A stretch of 64,000 bases of DNA, from positions 1-64,000 of the forward strand of contig JAKSVN010000002.1 of NCBI GenBank assembly GCA_024427125.1, in the 5' to 3' direction. Numbering within the stretch: the first letter of the stretch is position 1; each line of letters starts with the position of its first letter. The notes beneath the pieces were generated by a model. It was not told the origin of the DNA and did not search any database. It saw only the letters and a list, made by a program, of their open reading frames with translations. Source of the stretch: Mycoplasmoidaceae bacterium. GTDB lineage: Bacteria; Bacillota_I; Bacilli_A; Mycoplasmatales; Mycoplasmoidaceae. Below are positions 57,552-64,000 of this stretch, piece after piece. The position numbers and the translations under genes are program-made.

Positions 57552-58757
57552 ATGAAAAATAAAAGAACTGATTTTAACTATGGTAAATATGAGCTTAGAC
57601 ATTTACATGCTAAGCCTATTCCATTTGCTAAACTTTATTTAAATAAGTCTATCCCTTTAAAATATGTGATAGCTGGTTTATGCGGTATAGTTTTTGCTTT
57701 CTTAACTACATGCTTTATTAAAAATACTGGAGCATTTAGTTATGGATTATCTAGTTTCTTACAAGGTATAGCAAAGCTATCAAGCTATTTTGTTTATAAG
57801 TCTGGAATGGGCAGAAGCACGGCAAACACTATCTATTCGGCAATGTTCTGAGGATTATTATTAATAGGAAACATTCCTTTGTTTGTTTTTGCTTGATTTA
57901 AAGTTGGACGTAGGTTTGCAATGTTAACATTAACATTCCTGATAACAAACACTATTGCCGGATTTGTTTTCGACTTTATTCCTGGTATTGACGGATGATC
58001 ATTATTTGGTCAAACTGATTTATGAAGAAGCAATCCTGCTATAGAGGATCCAAAAGATTGAATTGGAATACTAAAAGATCTTAATATTAAGATTCTCCCA
58101 TTTAGCGTACCTAAGGCAATAGCCGCTAACTATGATCCATCTAACTATGTTAAACCTGTTTTATTAATCCTTTCAACTGTAACATATGCATTCATTGCAT
58201 CTTTTGTCTTTGCGATCTTATTTATCGTTGGTGGTTCAACTGCTGGCACAGACATCATTTCTGTGTATCTTGCTGCAGAAAAGAAGATGAATGTAGGTAC
58301 ATTCTTCCTAGCATTAAATTTAGTAATGATTACTTTAGCTTCAGCTATAGGAACATTCACTCCTGCTTGCTTAGCATGCAGCCAATGTCGTAGTGTTGAA
58401 TTCTTCTTTAACTCTAACTGGGTTGGAACATTGATTTCAATGTTAATCTTTACAGCTATCTACAAAAAGCTATATCCAAATTCAAGAAAATGCAAGGTTG
58501 AAGTATATAGCAAGAAATCTAAACAAATTAGAGACTTGTTATACAAGAATCACTATGTTCATGGTAGCAGCCTAGCAGATAGAATTGGTGGTTATAGTAA
58601 CAAGAAACAACAAATGTTTATTACAATTTGTTCTGCAACAGAATTGCCAATGATCATAGATCAAATCAATCAAGTTGACTCTGCATCAACTATCACTATA
58701 TCCAAACTAGAAGCTGTTGATGGTCCATTCAACTTGCAACGTCAAGGAAGTAGATAA
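57552..58757 (+). CDS. YitT-family membrane protein
   Basis: 401 aa. Five or more TM segments, with the family motif GGSTAGTDIIS. A C-terminal cytosolic DUF2179-like domain follows (residues about 315-395, containing RIGGYSNKKQQMFITICSATELPMII). It is longer than typical YitT (about 280-300) through an N-terminal extension and a large loop with DWIGILKDLNIKILP. Overlaps trmD by one base (TAATG), so cotranslated. Function of the family unclear. Confidence 0.82.
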
Positions 58758-59431
58758 TGAAAAAGATTACTATCCTAACATTGTTCCCAGAAGTATTTGA
58801 AAACTTTAAGAAGTTTTCAATTATTAAGCGCGCAATAGCTAAGAAAAAGCTCAAATTAACAATTGTTAATTTCCGTCAATTTTCAAAAGATAAACATAAA
58901 AAAGTAGATGACTATCAATTTGGTGGTGGTGCAGGAATGATTATTGCTTTACCTTCTATTGTTAGTGCTATCAAGAAATATAAAACTAAAAATAGTCTAG
59001 TTATTCTAACTAGTCCTCAAGGGAAACTATTTAATCAAGCTAAAGCTAAATCCCTAGCCTCTTCCAAAAAAGATTTAATTATTGTGTGTGGGCACTATGA
59101 AGGCTTTGATGCTAGACTAATCAACTATGTTGATCAAATCATTTCTATGGGAGATTATGTCTTAACTGGTGGAGAAGTTCCTGCTATGGCTATGGTTGAA
59201 GCCATAACTAGATTAGTTAAGGGAGTCATCACTGATAGCTCATTGGATGATGAAACCTTTAATGATAATCTACTAGATTATGACACATATACTAGACCGG
59301 TTAACTTTGAAGGTCACAAGGTTCCATCAGTCTTACTATCTGGTAATCATAAGAAGATTGCTGAATTTAGAAAAGCAAATCGTTTAGCTAAAACAAAGAA
59401 ATATCGTCCAGATTTGTTAAAAACTAAATAA
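58757..59431 (+). CDS. trmD: tRNA (guanine-N1-)-methyltransferase
   Basis: 224 aa. SPOUT-class TrmD: LTLFPEVF start, GGGAGMI, VCGHYEGFDARL, and the knot motif SMGDYVLTGGEVPAMAM. Makes m1G37 in tRNAs. Usually located between rpsP/rimM and rplS; here 9.9 kb downstream of rplS behind the lipoprotein array. Confidence 0.97.
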   Translation: MKKITILTLFPEVFENFKKFSIIKRAIAKKKLKLTIVNFRQFSKDKHKKVDDYQFGGGAGMIIALPSIVSAIKKYKTKNSLVILTSPQGKLFNQAKAKSLASSKKDLIIVCGHYEGFDARLINYVDQIISMGDYVLTGGEVPAMAMVEAITRLVKGVITDSSLDDETFNDNLLDYDTYTRPVNFEGHKVPSVLLSGNHKKIAEFRKANRLAKTKKYRPDLLKTK

Positions 59432-59439
59432 CTATATTT

Positions 59440-59464
59440 AGGAGGCAAAACCTCCTTTTTTATG
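59440..59464 (+). terminator. Terminator after trmD
   Basis: AGGAGG / CCTCCT hairpin, CAAAA loop, seven T. Confidence 0.8.
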
Positions 59465-59493
59465 TAAAAATATAGTTATTTTTATTTGTCATA

Positions 59494-59579
59494 TCTCCAC
59501 TATTCATCTATTGATGTGACGAATTTGAATAAAAAATAAATTACTTTTTTCATCTTTTAGATAAATGGATAGGTGGAGA
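59494..59579 (+). promoter_or_regulatory. RBS-sequestering stem in leader of the DprA-like gene
   Basis: TCTCCAC-TATTCAT at 59494-59507 pairs with ATGGATA-G-GTGGAGA at 59565-59579, about 14 bp with one bulged G and one G-U. The 3' arm contains the gene's Shine-Dalgarno (AGGTGGAG, 8 nt before ATG). Loop about 57 nt. Suggests translational control. Confidence 0.5.
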
Positions 59580-59586
59580 AAATAAT

Positions 59587-60330
59587 ATGGATGAAATTTT
59601 ATTATATTTATCGCTTAAATACTTTGGCGAATGAATGGCTATCTATGATAGTTTACAAAAGAAAGAAGAATTAAAAGTATATGACATTAAAAAGGCAGTC
59701 AACGAAGTTGATGCAGATTGAATAACATTAATTAGTTCTGACTACCCTAAAAACCTAAAAACAATTTACAAACCACCTTTTGGTGTGTTTAACTATGGTA
59801 AGACAAAATTATTACACCAAAACATTGTCACAATTCTTGGAAAAATAGATGAAGACAATGAACAAGCATTAGATCAATTAAGATCTAATGGTATTAGTTT
59901 ATTATGAGTTAATAAATCAAACAAAGAAATGTTAGATATCATTTCTACTTTCCCTACTAACAACATCTTCTATTTAGAAGAAATGAAAAATGCTGGAAAC
60001 AAGACTTTCCAAAACATTTTAGCTAATGAAGATGTGATAATGAACAATGCTTTTTGCTCAGAAGTATGAGAAAGACAACAAACAATTGATTATTCTAATC
60101 AATGACAAGAAAGACTATATCTTGGTTTAAGCCTACAAGCTTTAATCATCTCTGAGATCAAAGCTAAACAACTATTGGCATTAAGCCAATACTGTGAAAA
60201 AGAAAATATCAAAATCGCCATTTTGAAGAAAGCTTACAGCCCAAAAATTCAAAAAGCTTTAAAGAACAATAAAATATTTATTGTTGATGAATTAGACCAG
60301 TTAAACCACGTTTTTGCTATTAAAAATTAA
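59587..60330 (+). CDS. Degenerate DprA/Smf-like protein
   Basis: 247 aa. The segment WITLISSDYPKNLKTIYKPPFGVFNYGK matches the DprA pre-Rossmann motif (x-D-x-x-Y-P-x-x-L-x-x-I-x-x-P-P-x-V-L-F-x-x-G). The following strand VTILGK aligns with the family's A-I-V-G-T/S-R. The nucleic-acid-binding S-G-x-A-x-G-I-D loop is missing. Located directly before topA, the classic smf-topA order. Probably a diverged DprA whose competence role is doubtful. Confidence 0.68.
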
Positions 60331-60407
60331 GATTTATATATATGTAATATATATAGATTTTTATATTGCATTAAAAATAACGACTATATATATAATCTAT
60401 AAATATT

Positions 60408-62483
60408 ATGGCAAAGAATTTAGTAATTATCGAATCACCAAACAAAGAAAAGACCATTGGAAAATACCTTGGCAAGGATTTTAATATCCTTGCTACTATT
60501 GGTCATATCCGTGATATTCCAAGTTCTGGATCAAAGGCTTTTGACCCTAAAACTTATGAACCAAATTGAAAGATTTCTTATAACTCTAAAACTAAAACTT
60601 CTAAAAAAGAAGTTATAGACAAAATTAAAGCAATGGCTGAAAAAGCAGATAAAGTCTACTTAGCAACCGACCCTGACCGTGAAGGTGAAGCTATTGCTTG
60701 ACACGTTTATGAAGTATTGCCGAAGGCAAGTCAAAAGAAATGTGTAAGAATTACATTCAATGAAATTACTAAAGATGCCATTGAAGAAGCTATTAAACAT
60801 GAAAGACAAATTGATTTGAACTGAGTTCATTCACAATTTGCTCGAAGAGTTCTAGACCGTATTGTTGGTTATGACCTATCTAGATTTGTTAGAGACAAAT
60901 TCAACGGTAGTTCAGCTGGACGTGTGCAATCCGTTGCGCTAAAGTTTATTTATGAACGTGAACAAGAAATAAATAGATTTAAACCTGTGACTACATACAC
61001 ACTAGACACAGAACTAAAAAACGGTGAAAAGATTTTCCTTCGTCGTGTTGGTTCAAAAACTAGAGATGAAGAAAAAGAAGATACTTCTATTCTAGAATTT
61101 AAAACTGAGAAAGAAGTATTAGACATTAAGTCTAAACTTGGAAAAGAATTTGAAGTATATTTTCCTAAGGGAAAAGAAGATGTTAAGATAATGAGACGTA
61201 ATCCTCAAGACCCTTTCAAGACATCTACTTTGCAACAAGTAGCAAGTAACCTATTTGGTTGGTCAGTAAGCAAGATTACTAAAGTAATCCAAGACTTATA
61301 TGAAGGTGTTAAGATTGATGGCGAACAAACAGCCCTAATCACTTACCCAAGAACTGATAGTACTAGAATGTCTGATACATTCAAGATTGCTGCAAGAAAA
61401 TACATCAAGTCAACATATGGTGAAGAATATGTTAACCCAGGTGAAAGAGCTGTTAAAACAGCTGGCAAAGACAATGTGCAAGATGCGCATGAATGTATTA
61501 GAGTTATTAATCCATTCACATTCCCAAGCAGTCTAAAAAATAAGATTCATGCAGACTACCAAAAGATGTACGATCTTATTTGAAGAAGATCAATTGCAAG
61601 CTTAATGACACCTTGCCGTTACATTCATAAAACTATTCGTTTTAGAAATGGTGAATGCAAGTTCTTTACATACTCAAACGTAATGGAATTTGAGGGTTAC
61701 AAAAAAGTATATTTTGACACAGCACAAGTAGGTGCAGGTACAGAAAAAATTTATAAGAACGGACAAAAGTTAGAAGCTAAGTCTGTACAAGCAGTTAAGC
61801 ACGTATCTGAACCACCAGCAAGATATAACCAAGCAAGCTTAGTAAAAGCTCTTGATGATGCAGGTGTGGGTAGACCTTCAACATATCGTATGATGGTTGA
61901 TGTTAACCCTGAAAGAGGATATTGTGAAGTAAAGAATAGAGCATTCTTTATGACTCAAATTGGTAACTCTGTTATTGAAGGATTAATTGAACACTTTGAC
62001 GATGTAATCGACAAAAACTTCACTAAGGAAATGGAAGAAAGACTTGATGCTATCGCTGATAAGAAAGAACCATGAAATAAATGATTATTATCATTTGTTC
62101 CTAAGTTTGAAAAGAAAGTAGCAGCTAAGACTAAATCTATTAAAGCTCAATCACTTGAAGTAGGAAGAAAATGTCCTAAATGTGGTAAACCACTTGTTTA
62201 CAGATTTAGTAAGATTACTAAGAAACAATTCATTGGATGCAGCGATTATCCAAACTGCAAATATGCGGAATTCCCAGGAACTAAGGAATTAGATGTTAAA
62301 TGTCCAGTTTGTGGTCACAACCTTGTTCAAAGAACAAGCAAACGTGGTAAACCATTCATTGGTTGTAGCAACTATCCAAAATGCCAATTCATTGCTAATA
62401 ACTTAGAAGAAGTTAAGAATTGAAAACCAGGTCAAAAACCTGTATTAAAAAACAAACCTAACTTCAAAAAGAAAGGCAAATAA
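60408..62483 (+). CDS. topA: DNA topoisomerase I
   Basis: 691 aa, type IA. Toprim: [17 protein letters not shown] and [15 protein letters not shown]. Active-site Tyr in [33 protein letters not shown] follows. Two C-terminal Cys4 zinc domains (CPKCGKPL...[15 protein letters not shown]...CSNYPKC) and a basic tail. Relaxes negative supercoils. Its stop overlaps the trx start. Confidence 0.97.
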
Positions 62484-62791
62484 TGATTATTGATTTAAAG
62501 AATCAAGATATCAACTTATTGTTTGCTCAAAATGATAAGATAATCGTTGATATCTTTGCTACATGATGTGGCCCTTGCAAGATGCTTGCTACGCAATTAC
62601 AAGAGTTTGCAAAGACCCACAAAGACTGAACAATTATTAAGGTTGATTCAGATCAACACCAACAATTTGCTAGTCAATATAATGTACAAGCTGTGCCAAC
62701 AATGTTAATTGTTATCAAAGGCAAAGTTGTAGAAACAATTGTAGGTTTTAAACCCCTAGTGGAATTAGAAAGAATAACTGACAAATATTAG
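62483..62791 (+). CDS. trxA: Thioredoxin
   Basis: 102 aa. Active site ATWCGPCKM (the Trp codon is TGA), cis-Pro VPTML, and a C-terminal helix. General disulfide reductant. TAATG overlap with topA. Invisible under the standard code because of TGA at 62564 in the active site. Confidence 0.95.
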
Positions 62792-62819
62792 TATAATATT
62801 TAAGATAGGAAAAGAGACT

Positions 62820-62981
62820 ATGGCGATAAAAAGAAGTATTAGATTAGAATGTTCAGTATGTCATCAAATTAACTACTTAACATTTAAAAATGCAAAGAAC
62901 AATCCTGACAAATTAGAACTTAAAAAATATTGTCCTTATTGCAAGAAAGTAACTTTGCATAAAGAAACTAAGAAAAAATAA
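62820..62981 (+). CDS. rpmG: 50S ribosomal protein L33 (copy 1)
   Basis: 53 aa. Zinc-type L33: CSVC (11-14) and CPYC (about 38-41) followed by [11 protein letters not shown] second L33 follows at 63052. RBS AGGAAAAGAG. Confidence 0.93.
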   Translation: MAIKRSIRLECSVCHQINYLTFKNAKNNPDKLELKKYCPYCKKVTLHKETKKK

Positions 62982-63008
62982 GATTTATATATATAATATA
63001 TAAGTTAT

Positions 63009-63034
63009 TAAAAAGAGCCTTCGGGCTTTTTTTC
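63009..63034 (+). terminator. Terminator between the two L33 genes
   Basis: AAAAGAGCC / GGGCTTTT with TTC loop and eight T. Confidence 0.8.
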
Positions 63035-63051
63035 TTAACCAAAGACTATTT

Positions 63052-63198
63052 ATGAGAAAAAAAGTTATATTAGTTTGCGACGAATGTTTAAGCCGTAATT
63101 ATCACATTACGAAGAATACGTTATCAACTGAACGTATCGTTTTAAACAAATACTGTCCAAAGTGTAAGAAAGTCACTAAACATAAGGAAACAAGATAA
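63052..63198 (+). CDS. rpmG: 50S ribosomal protein L33 (copy 2)
   Basis: 48 aa. CDEC (9-12) and CPKC (35-38) then [10 protein letters not shown]: zinc-type L33, the copy in the conserved rpmG-secE-nusG cluster. Only about 40% similar by eye to copy 1 outside the cysteines and tail. No clear SD. Overlaps secE by one base (TAATG). Confidence 0.92.
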   Translation: MRKKVILVCDECLSRNYHITKNTLSTERIVLNKYCPKCKKVTKHKETR

Positions 63199-63650
63199 TG
63201 ACTGATATTAATACTAATAATAGTACTGTTACTAATAAAGATAGTAAAAGTAAAGAAGAAATAAAATTAGAACAAAGAAATAAGAAATACGAACTTAAGT
63301 TAGAAGCTAACCGCCAAAAAGAGATTAAGAAGTTAGAATCTAAAAAGGCTAAGTTATCTATTAAGTTAAATAAAGTTCTAAACCCAAAGAGAAAATCTAG
63401 AATTCAAGACAAAATGGACAAAGTTGATAAGAAGATCAAAGATCTACAAGATCCTTCTAAAGCAATTGTTAAACGTCCATTTGGTCTTGTAATGAGAACT
63501 TGATCAAAAGGTTTAGGAAAAGAATCAGGTAGAATTACCTGACACGATAAACAAGGAATGTTAAAAGACTTTGTCACAATCATCCTTGTCTGTGTTTTCT
63601 TAGGTCTAATTTTCTTTGCTATTGATATGATTATCGTTTCTATACGTTAG
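63198..63650 (+). CDS. secE: Preprotein translocase subunit SecE
   Basis: 150 aa. A highly charged, Lys-rich N-terminal coiled segment (about 1-95) is followed by the SecE core: ESGRITWHDKQGMLKDFVTIILVCVFLGLIFFAIDMII with one TM helix. Typical single-TM SecE is about 60 aa, so the N-terminal extension is long. TGA at 63502 and 63540 are Trp. Confidence 0.93.
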
Positions 63651-63658
63651 GAGTAAAT

Positions 63659-64000
63659 ATGGAATTAAATAGAATGCAATGATACGTAATCACTGCAGTA
63701 GGTGGACAAGAAGAATCTATTGCTCAAGCATTACGTGAAAAAATGAACAACTTTGGCTATGCCAACTTTGTTAAGACATCTGAAAATGATGCTTCTGCAC
63801 CATTAGCTAATGGTGAAAAACCAAAGGTTAAAGAAATTCGTGTCTTTATGAAAAGACAAGAATCTGAACAAATCTTTAACAAGAATAGTGCAGAACTACC
63901 TAAAACATTAAAGAACACTAAAACAACAAAGTGAGAAACTCTACCAGATGGTAGATATAAAAGAACTAAATCTAAAAAAGTAAACAGATTTGGTAACTAC
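63659..64000 (+). CDS. nusG: Transcription termination/antitermination protein NusG (C-terminus beyond window)
   Basis: First 114 residues visible. WYVITAVGGQEESIAQALREKM is the NusG NGN-domain start. An insertion rich in Lys, Asn and Thr replaces the usual E. coli spacing, as seen in several mycoplasmas. Position after secE is diagnostic. AGGAGT RBS at the secE stop. Confidence 0.92.

Overview
The window is low-GC DNA from a mycoplasma-type mollicute. In-frame TGA is read as tryptophan throughout, even inside invariant ribosomal and tRNA-synthetase genes. Many lipoproteins have short signal peptides ending in a Cys lipobox, genes are tightly packed, and gene orders match Mollicutes (rpsL-rpsG-fusA; rpsF-ssb-rpsR-rplI-dnaB; rpmG-secE-nusG; a BMP/NupOPQ-type ABC operon). 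The sequence alone does not give the species. All coordinates below use translation table 4.

Layout. 1-1708 (-): repetitive Ig-like lipoprotein that runs off the left edge. 1827-4829 (-): str operon (rpsL, rpsG, fusA). 4961-10047 (-): EzrA-like coiled-coil membrane protein, an APC transporter and a tandem lipoprotein pair. 10087-15351 (-): prmC, prfA, rpmE, a degenerate HAD protein, thrS and a small SSB-like protein. 15494-23726 (+): tsaC/sua5, then a nucleoside-type ABC importer whose first permease carries an unusual coiled-coil extension. 23773-28819: lipoproteins, rplU-prp-rpmA, a PAP2-like membrane enzyme and small membrane proteins. 28855-28930 (-): tRNA-Thr. 29096-33925 (+): rpsF operon through dnaB, ending in a coupled lipoprotein. 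33963-38590 (+): ung, two tandem APC transporters and a macro-domain protein. 38619-41370 (-): rpsD, pnuC, HIT protein and a Bax-inhibitor-like protein. 41408-43313 (+): tlyA and dinB. 43291-46008 (-): ileS. 46064-46933 (+): ispH. 46925-47989 (-): alanine-dehydrogenase-like protein. 48100-59431 (+): rpsP and rplS, a lipoprotein array inserted behind rplS, a YitT-type protein and trmD. 59587-64000 (+): degenerate DprA, topA, trx, two L33 genes, secE and nusG (cut by the right edge).

The main unusual region is 48789-57012. The last 23 codons (with stop) and the terminator of rplS recur twice more as direct repeats. Between them lie two units, each with an Ig-like (Big_2) lipoprotein and a second lipoprotein. 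One second lipoprotein is intact; the other is an internally deleted, frame-broken relative. The rplS tail in the second copy differs from the real gene mostly at synonymous positions, as if it came from another functional rplS. The array now separates rplS from trmD.

Other threads: at least five genes have TATAAT placed 6-7 nt before the ATG and no Shine-Dalgarno, implying leaderless mRNAs. Three household-type proteins (HAD, AlaDH-like, DprA-like) have lost key motifs but keep full ORFs. Two small proteins have a LITAF-like CxxC-hydrophobic-CxxC layout. No stretch above 300 bases lacks a gene. I saw no CRISPR array, rRNA, transposase or replication origin.
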